Positions 24,537 through 32,283 of a stretch of DNA of 34,315 bases are shown here, one piece after another. The notes below the pieces were generated by a model. That model was not told the origin of the DNA. It searched no databases and was given only the letters and a program-made list of their open reading frames with translations. Within the stretch, counting starts at the first letter, position 1. Each line of letters starts with the position of its first letter. Made by a program: the position numbers and the translations under genes. Source of the DNA: a bacterium (lineage in GTDB: Bacteria; SZUA-79; Acidulodesulfobacterales; Acidulodesulfobacteraceae); contig JAJYPL010000013.1 in the NCBI GenBank assembly GCA_021795355.1, forward strand, positions 1 to 34,315, given 5' to 3'.

Positions 24537-24565
24537 AGTATGCTATTTTAAAAAAAATATGTCAA
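24537..24565 (-). promoter_or_regulatory. Promoter for the leader ORF and Nramp-family gene
   Basis: On the minus strand there is a consensus TTGACA -35 (24565-24560) and a CATACT -10 (24542-24537), with a 17-base A/T-rich spacer. It lies between the parS-like site and the leader ORF and separates this operon from mnmG. Confidence 0.65.
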
Positions 24566-24580
24566 GAAAAAAATGGGGTA

Positions 24581-24596
24581 TGTTGCACGTGAAACA
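24581..24596. other. parS centromere site (ParB binding)
   Basis: TGTTGCACGTGAAACA matches the palindromic bacterial parS consensus TGTTTCACGTGAAACA at 15 of 16 positions, and it fits the common TGTTNCACGTGAAACA form exactly. ParB loads on such sites near the origin to drive chromosome segregation. It sits about 6 kb from the predicted origin, just past the mnmG stop codon. The parA and parB genes often found beside mnmG are not in the window. I found only this one copy by reading. Confidence 0.88.
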
Positions 24597-24616
24597 ATAA
24601 GATTTTTAATATTATT

Positions 24617-26422
24617 TTATTTTCGGCATCTCATTAATAAAATACCGACCGCCACAGGAGTTATACCTGAAATCCTGCTTGCTTCCGATATAGTCTTCGG
24701 GCGTATTTTATTAAGTTTTTCGACGACTTCTATGGACAATCCCGGAATCGAATTAAAATTCATATCGCTTTCAAGTTTAAAATCATCAAACTTTTTTAAC
24801 CTGTCGATCTCCTCTTTTTGTCTCGAAATATAGCCCTCGTATTTAACAAAAAGCTCAACCCTGTTCATTATATCTTTGCTAAATTTATTTAGCTCTTCTT
24901 GTAATTCGGGCGCTATATTTTCCAGATAAATATCCGTGCGTTTCAAGAGGTCGTAATACCTGCCTTTTTCGTAAGTCTTTAAAAAGGAAATTAACTTATT
25001 AAAGCCTTCTAATCTTTCTTTGTATATATCATATCTTTCGTCGTCTAAAAGTCCTGCTTTTTTACCGAATTCGCACAGCCTGAAATCTGCGTTGTCTTCC
25101 CTTAATAAAAGTCTGTATTCTGCGCGAGACGTAAACATTCTGTATGGTTCAGAAGTACCGAGGGTGATTAAATCGTCGATTAAAACGCCTATATATGCCT
25201 CGTCCCTTCTTAAAATTAAAGGTTCTTCGCCTTTTATCTTTAAAGCGGCGTTAATTCCGGCAACAATACCCTGTGCTGCAGCTTCTTCGTAACCCGACGT
25301 TCCGTTAATCTGTCCTGCCAAAAAAAGCCCTTCGATTTTTTTAGTTTCTAAAGAATGATTAAGCTGGGTGGGCAAGACGTAATCGTATTCTATGGCATAG
25401 CCGGGCCTCATTATCTTTACATTCTCAAGCCCTTTAATGCTTCTTAAAAATTTAAGCTGGGTCTCCAAAGGCAGACTCGTCGAAAGTCCGTTAGGGTAGT
25501 ATTCAATGGAATCGAGGCTTTCCCTTTCCAAAAATATCTGATGCCTTTCTTTGTCTTTAAACCTGACGACTTTATCTTCTATAGAAGGGCAGTATCTCGG
25601 ACCTATTCCTTGAATAACGCCGCAATATAAAGGAGACTTATCCAAGTCTTTTAAAATTGCGTCGTGCGTGTTTTTGTTGGTATATGTAATATAACAGCTG
25701 ATTTCATTGGTTATATTTTTATCCGCTATAGAAAAAGGAATAAAATCGTCTTCTCCCTTTTGCTCTTCAAGGTCCGAAAAATTTATTGTCCTTCCGTCCA
25801 ATCTCGGCGTCGTTCCTGTTTTAAGCCTTCCAAGCTCAAGACCGTTTTCGAGCAGGCTTAAAGAAAGGTTATTCGAAGCAAAATCCCCTGCTCTTCCGGC
25901 TTTATAATTAAAAAGACCGATATGAACAAGCCCTCTTAAAAAAGTTCCCGTAGTTAATATAACGGCATCCGCGGACAATTCTTCCCCCGTCCATAAAACT
26001 ACTCCTAAAACTTTCCCGTTTTTTACTATCAGCGAATCAACCATAGACTGAATAATCGTTAAGTTTTGCTCCGATTCCAAAGCCGACTTCATATAAGTTT
26101 TATACTTAAACATATCGGCCTGAGCACGAGACGACCTAACCGCAGGACCTTTTTTAGTATTAAGCGTCCTAAACTGAATTCCGGTTTTGTCTATGGCCTT
26201 TCCCATCTCGCCGCCGAGCGCATCAATTTCCCGCACGAGATGCCCCTTGGCAAGACCGCCTATAGCAGGATTACAGGACATCTGCCCTATATTATCCAAA
26301 TTAATCGTAATAACGGCGGCGCTCAAGCCCATCCTCGCAGCTGCAAGAGAAGCTTCTATACCCGCATGTCCAGCGCCCACCACAATTACGTCAAAACTAT
26401 TCATACTATTTTTAGTTTCCAT
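24617..26422 (-). CDS. mnmG: tRNA uridine-34 modification enzyme MnmG (GidA)
   Basis: This FAD-dependent enzyme works with MnmE to install the (carboxymethyl)aminomethyl group at C5 of the wobble uridine in several tRNAs. The 601-residue protein has the Rossmann motif GAGHAGIE (16-23), the signature SCNPAIGGLAKGHLVREIDALGGEMG (49-74) and GPAVRSSRAQ (92-101). The long helical C-terminal domain, which binds MnmE and tRNA, ends with SGITPVAVGILL. It is slightly shorter than the usual 620-630 residues. It is the last gene of the rpmH-to-mnmG run, 104 bases after mnmE, with a parS site just beyond its stop. Confidence 0.97.
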   Translation of the reverse strand: METKNSMNSFDVIVVGAGHAGIEASLAAARMGLSAAVITINLDNIGQMSCNPAIGGLAKGHLVREIDALGGEMGKAIDKTGIQFRTLNTKKGPAVRSSRAQADMFKYKTYMKSALESEQNLTIIQSMVDSLIVKNGKVLGVVLWTGEELSADAVILTTGTFLRGLVHIGLFNYKAGRAGDFASNNLSLSLLENGLELGRLKTGTTPRLDGRTINFSDLEEQKGEDDFIPFSIADKNITNEISCYITYTNKNTHDAILKDLDKSPLYCGVIQGIGPRYCPSIEDKVVRFKDKERHQIFLERESLDSIEYYPNGLSTSLPLETQLKFLRSIKGLENVKIMRPGYAIEYDYVLPTQLNHSLETKKIEGLFLAGQINGTSGYEEAAAQGIVAGINAALKIKGEEPLILRRDEAYIGVLIDDLITLGTSEPYRMFTSRAEYRLLLREDNADFRLCEFGKKAGLLDDERYDIYKERLEGFNKLISFLKTYEKGRYYDLLKRTDIYLENIAPELQEELNKFSKDIMNRVELFVKYEGYISRQKEEIDRLKKFDDFKLESDMNFNSIPGLSIEVVEKLNKIRPKTISEASRISGITPVAVGILLMRCRK

Positions 26423-26526
26423 AGCAAAAATTATATTGCAAAATTATTTGTTTTAAAAGTTTTAATTTATCGTTTCTATGTTATTATAATCTAAAAACGA
26501 TAAACTTTAATATTAACCGCCGCGTT

Positions 26527-27933
26527 CTACTTGCCTATGCAGAATTCTTTGAAAAGCATATCCAGAACGTCTTCGCCGGTTACTCCCCCGACAATCTCGT
26601 CAAGGGCGTTAATGCCGTCTCTTAAATCTATCGATATTAATTCGAGCGGGCGGCCTTCTATGAATTTTTCTTTTGCATTTTCCAATAAATTTAAAGATTT
26701 TACTAATAAATTTTTCTGCCTTACGGTTGTAATGCCGACATCGTCTTTAATCCCGCCTTCGATTTTTAAAATAATATCGTGCACCGCCCTTTTCATCGCT
26801 TCAAAACCGTCGCCGGTCTTGGCGCTTATAAAAACCGGATTGTTAATAAATCCGAAAGTCCTCATCACGTTTTTTTCTATTATGTTTATGTCTTTTCCTT
26901 TAAAAGTATCTAATTTATTTATAACCGGAATTAAATTATCCTTTTTTTCTTCCAATACATCTCTTAAAATTTCGTTTTCCGCTAAATCGTTAACGTCGAA
27001 AACGTATAAAACGGCATCGGCATTTTTAATCTGATTATAGCTCCCTTTTATGCCCTCATATTCTATCTTATTCTCCGTTTCCCTCAAACCGGCCGTATCT
27101 ATAATTTTAACGGGTTTATTGGATAAAAACAGGTTTTCTTCGATATAATCCCTTGTCGTACCGGGCGCATCCGAAACTATGGCTCTTTTTTTATCGACGA
27201 GCCTGTTTAATATGCTAGACTTTCCTACGTTAGGCGCTCCGGCTATTACTACGCTGAAACCGTGTTTATTCAGCTCGTAATTCTCGTAAGATTCTATAAG
27301 TCCGCATATCAATCCGGCCGCTTCCTCGGACTTTTTTATAAAATCGGTATTAATATTTTCGAATTCTTCCTCGGGAAAATCGATTAAAGCTTCTAATGAG
27401 GCAAGCAGATAAATATAATCTTCTTTAATTTTTTCTATTTTTTTTTCTAATAGGCCGCTCAATTCATTATTTGCAATAACCAGCGTTTTTAAAGAATTAG
27501 CCTTGATTATTTCCAGAATTGCTTCAGCTTTTATAAGGCTGATTTTATTGTTCAGATAGGCTCTTTTGGTAAATTCGCCGTTATATGCAAGCCTTGCGCC
27601 CGATTTCAATATTATTTCCAGTATATATTTCGTATTGAATACTCCGCCGTGGGGATATATTTCAAACATATCTTCTCCGGTATAGGAATCCGGACCTTTT
27701 ATGAAAACGCATACCGCTTCGTCCACGAACGATTCGGTTTGAAAATCGAAAATGCGGCCGGTATATAAAAAACGGGGTTTTATATCCGAAAAATCTTTAC
27801 GGTACGGCTTGAAAATTTTTTTAAGTATATGCAGACAGTCTTTGCCGGATGCCCTGATAATGCTGATTGCTCCTTCCCCGGCAGGAGAGGAAATAGCGCA
27901 AATCGTATCTATTTCGTATGTTAAAGAAGACAT
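26527..27933 (-). CDS. mnmE: tRNA modification GTPase MnmE (TrmE)
   Basis: This is the GTPase partner of MnmG in wobble-uridine modification. The 468-residue protein has an N-terminal formyl-tetrahydrofolate-binding domain (1-120), a helical domain, and an inserted G domain with G1 GAPNVGKSS (232-240), the switch segment DAPGTTRDYIEE (255-266), G3 DTAG (279-282), G4 NKLD (339-342) and SAKTG. It ends with the essential C-terminal CIGK motif (465-468). All catalytic elements are intact. The gap to yidC is 18 bases. No strong ribosome binding site is visible, which fits translational coupling to yidC. Confidence 0.97.
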   Translation of the reverse strand: MSSLTYEIDTICAISSPAGEGAISIIRASGKDCLHILKKIFKPYRKDFSDIKPRFLYTGRIFDFQTESFVDEAVCVFIKGPDSYTGEDMFEIYPHGGVFNTKYILEIILKSGARLAYNGEFTKRAYLNNKISLIKAEAILEIIKANSLKTLVIANNELSGLLEKKIEKIKEDYIYLLASLEALIDFPEEEFENINTDFIKKSEEAAGLICGLIESYENYELNKHGFSVVIAGAPNVGKSSILNRLVDKKRAIVSDAPGTTRDYIEENLFLSNKPVKIIDTAGLRETENKIEYEGIKGSYNQIKNADAVLYVFDVNDLAENEILRDVLEEKKDNLIPVINKLDTFKGKDINIIEKNVMRTFGFINNPVFISAKTGDGFEAMKRAVHDIILKIEGGIKDDVGITTVRQKNLLVKSLNLLENAKEKFIEGRPLELISIDLRDGINALDEIVGGVTGEDVLDMLFKEFCIGK

Positions 27934-27951
27934 AACGCCGTAAAAAGAATG

Positions 27952-29520
27952 TTATGCAAATTTTCTATTTATAATATACTGCTGAGCAATGGTTAAAAGA
28001 TTGTTGACCGTCCAGTATAAAAGAAGACCTGCGGGGAAATGGATAAAAATAAACGTAAAAACGACGGGGAGAATGAGCATTATTTTAGCCTGCGCCGGAT
28101 CTCCCACCATAGGGTTCATTTTTTGGGAAATCAGCATAGATATGCCCATTAATATAGGCAGGATATAATAAGGATCCTGAACCGAAAGATTGTGTATCCA
28201 TAAGATAAAGGGCGCATTCCTGAGCTGTATCGATATTAAAAGCGCTTCATACAAACCGTAAAAAACCGGAATCTGCAAAAGCATGGGAAGACAGCCTCCG
28301 AACGGATTAACCCTGCTTTCCTTATAAAGCTCCATAATTTTTTTATTTAATTCGGCTTTATTGTCTTTGTATTTTTCGCGCATTTCGTTAATCTTCGGCG
28401 TTAATTTCTGCATCTGCTTCATAGATTTGAAGCCGGTATAGGTAAGCGGATAAAATACTATCCTTATGGCTAAAACGAGAAGTATAATCGCAACTCCGTA
28501 ATTATGAACGTAGGCGTAGAAAAATTCGAGTATATGCAGTAAAATTATAGAAAAAAATCCGAAAAAGCCGAAGTTTAAAGTAGAACTAAGGTTATGCCCC
28601 AGAGGATTTAGCAAGGATAATTTTTTAGGCCCTCCGTAAACTTTTAAAGACGTTTCTGCGGTTTTGCCGGAAGCCGCCGACAGTGTTTTGGGAATAATAA
28701 AAGAAATTATATTGCCCTTTTTTTCCGCCGTTATATTACTGCCGGGCGATAAAGCCGAAAGTAAAAAATATTTGGAATTAAAACCTGCAAAAGAAATATT
28801 TCCGGTAAATTTTTCTTTGTTTATAATAGCCGGGGTTTGGAAGCTTTTATTAATATAAATCGCAGGGGTAAAATTAACAAAATTAGGGCTTTTCGACGAA
28901 GCCGGCTTTAAGCCTGCGGAAAGAATAAACCGGCCTCTAAGCTTATACGGTTTATTGCCGATATTTTTAATATAAACCGACGCCGCTAAAAAATACTTAT
29001 CGTCGTTAAACTTATATTCTTTTGTAAGTATAGCCTTGCCGTTTATATTATAGATAAATTTTACCGAATCTTTTTTCCTAATTATATTGACGAGTTTTAT
29101 GGGAACGTTTTGATTTTTTGGGACAAAGTTAATTAATTCGGAAATATTTTTAGAATTAGACAGATTAACCTTATTTTTAGAATTTTTTTCAGTGTAAGAA
29201 TAGTTTAAAAGATTTAAGCCGTTTATCGCGCCGGTATATTTATTAAAATTTGCATGAATCGTATTTCCTTTATACGATACTGTTTTAATGCTTTTCAGCG
29301 AATTTGATATAGAAATTAATTTTTTTATTTTTTTGGATTTAAGAGGAATAATTTTTTTTAAATTTTTAACGCTTGCTTTATGTTGTAAACTGGAAACTTT
29401 ATTTGCCGCGGCAGTTTGTTTATTTACGGCCGGCGCATTTTGCCCGTGAGGCATAAAATAGCCCCATGCTATTATTAATACTACCGATAAAATTGAAGCT
29501 ATAATTATTCTCTTTTCCAA
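27952..29520 (-). CDS. yidC: Membrane protein insertase YidC (large periplasmic domain type)
   Basis: This 522-residue protein inserts and folds inner-membrane proteins, alone or with SecYEG. It has an N-terminal membrane segment (about 5-22), a large Lys/Ser/Asn-rich periplasmic domain (about 25-310) and the conserved five-helix core (about 318-515). The core contains the groove arginine (Arg353 in LAIRIVFYPLT) and the cytoplasmic hairpin KMQKLTPKINEMREKYKDN followed by NPFGGCLPMLLQIPVF. The large periplasmic domain is the form found in Gram-negative (diderm) bacteria. The start codon is TTG at 29520; a GGAG ribosome binding site 5 bases upstream decides it, and no ATG is available nearby. 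Confidence 0.96.
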   Translation of the reverse strand: MEKRIIIASILSVVLIIAWGYFMPHGQNAPAVNKQTAAANKVSSLQHKASVKNLKKIIPLKSKKIKKLISISNSLKSIKTVSYKGNTIHANFNKYTGAINGLNLLNYSYTEKNSKNKVNLSNSKNISELINFVPKNQNVPIKLVNIIRKKDSVKFIYNINGKAILTKEYKFNDDKYFLAASVYIKNIGNKPYKLRGRFILSAGLKPASSKSPNFVNFTPAIYINKSFQTPAIINKEKFTGNISFAGFNSKYFLLSALSPGSNITAEKKGNIISFIIPKTLSAASGKTAETSLKVYGGPKKLSLLNPLGHNLSSTLNFGFFGFFSIILLHILEFFYAYVHNYGVAIILLVLAIRIVFYPLTYTGFKSMKQMQKLTPKINEMREKYKDNKAELNKKIMELYKESRVNPFGGCLPMLLQIPVFYGLYEALLISIQLRNAPFILWIHNLSVQDPYYILPILMGISMLISQKMNPMVGDPAQAKIMLILPVVFTFIFIHFPAGLLLYWTVNNLLTIAQQYIINRKFA

Positions 29521-29589
29521 AAAAACTCCTTTTACTGTATATATATTTAAATCAAATTAAATTAAATAATGAGGGCATGACGGCTAATT

Positions 29590-29820
29590 TTAATGCGCAT
29601 GCTTATCGACCGGATCGTATCCGCCCTTTGACAAAGGATTGCATCTGATAATTCTGTATATAGATAAAAAAAAAGCTTTAAAAAAACCGAAAGTTTGAAA
29701 ACATTCTGCGGCATATTCGGAACAAGTCGGGTAAAATCTGCAGCTTTGCGGCAATATTGGAGATATAAGCTTTCTGTAAAAATTAATAAGTGCTATAAAA
29801 AATCTATTTAAAATTTTCAT
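29590..29820 (-). CDS. yidD: Membrane protein insertion efficiency factor YidD
   Basis: This 76-residue protein helps YidC-dependent insertion at the inner face of the membrane. It has the family's amphipathic N-terminus (FFIALINFYRKLISP), the signature CRFYPTCSEYA (27-37, Cys27, Cys33) with Cys40, and RCNPLSKGGYDPVD (59-72). Its start overlaps the end of rnpA by 17 bases, the usual arrangement in the rpmH-rnpA-yidD-yidC cluster. Confidence 0.96.
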   Translation of the reverse strand: MKILNRFFIALINFYRKLISPILPQSCRFYPTCSEYAAECFQTFGFFKAFFLSIYRIIRCNPLSKGGYDPVDKHAH

Positions 29821-30142
29821 TTTGTATTAAAAAATCAAGCTCTTTTAACAGATGAATTTTAGAAGGAGGAATTTTAACTAATAACACGGCGCAATCCATT
29901 TTTTTAAGATTATGCCGGTTTAGCCTTATAAATTCTTTTATTATTCTTTTAAATTTGTTTCTTTTTACGGAATTAAGAAGTTTTCTTTTAAACGTAATTA
30001 AAAATTTAAAACTATCGGACTCAACATAATAAATAACCGAAATTTTTTGCGGCTTTTTAAGTCCTTGTTTAAAAATATAATTTATGCGGCTTTTGTCTTT
30101 TAGTTTAATGTCTTTATTTAATTTGAAATTTTTTTCAGACAT
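29804..30142 (-). CDS. rnpA: Ribonuclease P protein component
   Basis: This is the basic protein subunit that assists the RNase P RNA in 5' maturation of tRNAs. I start it at the ATG at 30142 (112 residues); an upstream in-frame TTG at 30151 is possible, and neither has a clear ribosome binding site. The RNR-type motif KRNKFKRIIKEFIR (about 60-73) is present, as is the lysine-rich FKQGLKKPQK segment near the start. It follows rpmH and overlaps yidD by 17 bases. Confidence 0.93.
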   Translation of the reverse strand: MSEKNFKLNKDIKLKDKSRINYIFKQGLKKPQKISVIYYVESDSFKFLITFKRKLLNSVKRNKFKRIIKEFIRLNRHNLKKMDCAVLLVKIPPSKIHLLKELDFLIQNENFK

Positions 30143-30172
30143 TATATTCAATAAAGCTTAAAATGCGCAAAA

Positions 30173-30322
30173 CTATTTAGAGCTTATTACCGGAACAAGT
30201 ATTTTCCTGCCCTTTCTTCTGCGCCTCGACAAAACCAATCTTCCGTTTTTAGTGCTCATCCTGCTTAAAAAACCGTGCGTCCTTTTTCTTTTTAATTTAC
30301 TTGGTTGAAAAGTTCTTTTCAT
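30173..30322 (-). CDS. rpmH: Ribosomal protein bL34
   Basis: This 49-residue, extremely basic protein of the large ribosomal subunit was found by translating the minus strand before rnpA. It starts [20 protein letters not shown], includes a run of arginines (RRRRKGRK) and ends ILVPVISSK, a few residues longer than the common 44-46. A GGAG ribosome binding site lies 8 bases before the ATG. It is the first gene of the operon running to mnmG and faces the origin. Confidence 0.97.
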   Translation of the reverse strand: MKRTFQPSKLKRKRTHGFLSRMSTKNGRLVLSRRRRKGRKILVPVISSK

Positions 30323-30377
30323 AACGATTGCTCCGTTTTATTTATTAATAATATAATTTTTAATGGGATAAATTTTA

Positions 30378-30406
30378 ATTAAACCAAATAATACTACGAA
30401 TGTCAA
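30378..30406 (-). promoter_or_regulatory. Promoter of the rpmH-rnpA-yidD-yidC-mnmE-mnmG operon
   Basis: On the minus strand there is a consensus TTGACA -35 (30406-30401), a 17-base spacer and a TTTAAT -10 (30383-30378). The predicted leader to the rpmH ATG is about 50 bases and includes its GGAG ribosome binding site. Confidence 0.75.
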
Positions 30407-30653
30407 GCAGTTTTTATTTTTGATTATTGCTTAACTTGCGGTAATAAAAGGCTATATGTAATATTAAAATATTTAACGCATTGATTTTATAAGAAAAAAT
30501 TTATTGAAATATAATTGAAATATATTTTAAAATTTGATAATGTTGATTTGTTAAATTTTATACTGAAAATATTTCCATGAAAATTTAAAAAATAAAGCCT
30601 GATTTAGCACTAAATTTTTAATATAAGTTATTGTAATTAAAGACATATTTGAG

Positions 30654-30673
30654 TTATCAACAACTGTTGATAA
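30654..30673. promoter_or_regulatory. Inverted pair of DnaA-box-like sites
   Basis: TTATCAACA (30654-30662) and TGTTGATAA (30665-30673) are reverse complements separated by two bases. Each differs from the TTATCCACA DnaA box at one position. They lie 17 bases before the dnaA start, where DnaA binding could serve both replication initiation and autorepression. Confidence 0.6.
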
Positions 30674-30689
30674 CATTGTTTAATTTATT

Positions 30690-32069
30690 ATGGATAAAAT
30701 CGAACCTCTATTAAACGAATTAAAAAAAGAGATCGGCGACAGCAATTTTAATATATGGTTTAATCCTGCCGATATATCTTTAAACGACAATACGCTTATA
30801 TTTTCCGTACCGAATAAATTTTTTAAGGATATTATTAACGAATCTTATCGTGAAATTATTTTAAATATATGGAAAAATTTAAACAACGACGAAGACCTTA
30901 ATATGATTTATAATATTAACGAAACTTCCGAAAATAATTTCGTCTGTAAAAATAATAATAATATCGAAGGCAATATAAATTTAGCTCCGGTGAACTTAAA
31001 AACCGAAGTTAAAGAAAAAAATACCGAAAATAAAAAAAGTTTAAAAAAAGAATATCTTAATATAAACGAAAAATATACCTTTGAAAATTTCGTAATAGGT
31101 TCCGGCAATCAGTTTGCGCATGCGGCAAGCGTCGCCGTAGCTAATCTGCCCGGACAGACTTATAATCCTATGTTTATATACAGCGACGTGGGACTTGGAA
31201 AAACACATCTGCTTAACGCTATAGCCAATAAAATAATAAAAGAAAAAAATTTAAACGTTTATCTCGTATCTTCCGAAAAATTTACAAATGAAATGATTAC
31301 TTCCATTAGGGACGATAAAATGGTAGATTTTAGAAACAGATATAGAAACGTAGATGTTTTACTTATTGACGATATACAGTTTATCGCCGGTAAAGAAAGA
31401 ACTCAGGAAGAGTTTTTTTATACTTTTAACGCGCTATATGAAAACCAAAAACAGATCGTGGTTTCAAGCGATAAAATACCTAAAGATATAGTAAGTTTGG
31501 AAGAAAGAATAAGGTCGAGATTTGAATGGGGGTTAATAGCGGATATTCAGCCTCCGGATTTTGAAACAAGAGTGGCAATCCTTAAAAAGAAAGCTATTTT
31601 AAATAATATAAATTTTCCGGACGAAGTTATAAATCTTTTAGCTAATAAAATTAATTCTAATATCAGGGAATTAGAAGGGGCAATGATTAAAATATCCGCA
31701 TATTCTTCTTTTACGGGAAGGCTTATAGATATCGATCTTGCAATCGAAGCCACTTCTAATTTATTAAAAGAAAATGAGAAAGTTATTACTGCTGAAAACG
31801 TTATAAAATCCGTGTGTAATTATTTTAATATTAAAATCGCCGATATTAAATCAAATAAAAAATTAAAAGAATTTGTCGAACCGCGACAAATTGCTATGTA
31901 TTTAATAAGAACTTATACTGAACTGTCTTTTCCGGAAATAGGAGATAAATTCGGTGGAAAAGATCATTCCTCTATAATTTATGCGGTTAATAAAGTAAAG
32001 AAGAATCTTAAAAATAATGAAGGATTAGAAAAAACTTTAAATAATATTATTAAAATAATTAAGAAATAA
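30690..32069 (+). CDS. dnaA: Chromosomal replication initiator DnaA
   Basis: This AAA+ protein melts the origin and recruits the helicase. The 459-residue protein has an N-terminal interaction domain (1-75), a poorly conserved Asn/Lys-rich linker (about 76-120), the ATPase domain with Walker A SDVGLGKTH (165-173), Walker B LLIDDIQF (224-231) and the arginine-finger region EERIRSRF (271-278), and a C-terminal helix-turn-helix with the signature IGDKFGGKDHSSIIYAV. No Shine-Dalgarno precedes the ATG, so initiation must depend on the unstructured A/T-rich leader. It lies directly beside the inverted DnaA-box pair. Confidence 0.98.
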   Translation: MDKIEPLLNELKKEIGDSNFNIWFNPADISLNDNTLIFSVPNKFFKDIINESYREIILNIWKNLNNDEDLNMIYNINETSENNFVCKNNNNIEGNINLAPVNLKTEVKEKNTENKKSLKKEYLNINEKYTFENFVIGSGNQFAHAASVAVANLPGQTYNPMFIYSDVGLGKTHLLNAIANKIIKEKNLNVYLVSSEKFTNEMITSIRDDKMVDFRNRYRNVDVLLIDDIQFIAGKERTQEEFFYTFNALYENQKQIVVSSDKIPKDIVSLEERIRSRFEWGLIADIQPPDFETRVAILKKKAILNNINFPDEVINLLANKINSNIRELEGAMIKISAYSSFTGRLIDIDLAIEATSNLLKENEKVITAENVIKSVCNYFNIKIADIKSNKKLKEFVEPRQIAMYLIRTYTELSFPEIGDKFGGKDHSSIIYAVNKVKKNLKNNEGLEKTLNNIIKIIKK

Positions 32070-32283
32070 TTACGGTTAAAAGTATGTTAATTTTCTGTTT
32101 AATTTTTTTATAGTAAAAGAATTAAACATTTTTAAACAAAAAGGCGTCAATAATAACACATATTTTTAAACAAAAAACTACTAATAATTTTAATTACTTA
32201 GTTGTTTTTAAACTTTTTAAACGCTACTATTACTATTAAGATTTTTAAAATTAATTATAATATAATAATAAACATCGCAAAAT
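32070..32283. other. dnaA-dnaN gap with direct repeats and a triplet tract (possible unwinding element)
   Basis: Four direct copies of TTTTTAAAC occur at 32129-32137, 32163-32171, 32205-32213 and 32214-32222; the first two share a longer TTTTTAAACAAAAA core. The last copy runs into CTACTATTACTATTA (32224-32238), which on the minus strand reads TAATAGTAATAGTAG, the pattern of DnaA-trio repeats. No strong DnaA box was found next to it. The gap may be a second, unwinding half of a bipartite origin. It also contains TTGTTT-17-TACTAT, a plausible dnaN promoter. Confidence 0.45.

Larger units (their letters stand above)
30323..30689. other. Replication origin region between rpmH and dnaA
   Basis: This AT-rich gap lies between divergently transcribed rpmH and dnaA, the classic site of bacterial oriC. 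Transcription of essential genes points away from it on both sides. It contains an inverted pair of DnaA-box-like nonamers right before dnaA, a further partial match TGTTGATTT at 30541-30549, long A/T tracts and the rpmH promoter. A TTGCGG...TAATAT pair with 17-base spacing around 30436-30465 is a weak candidate promoter for dnaA. Confidence 0.75.
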
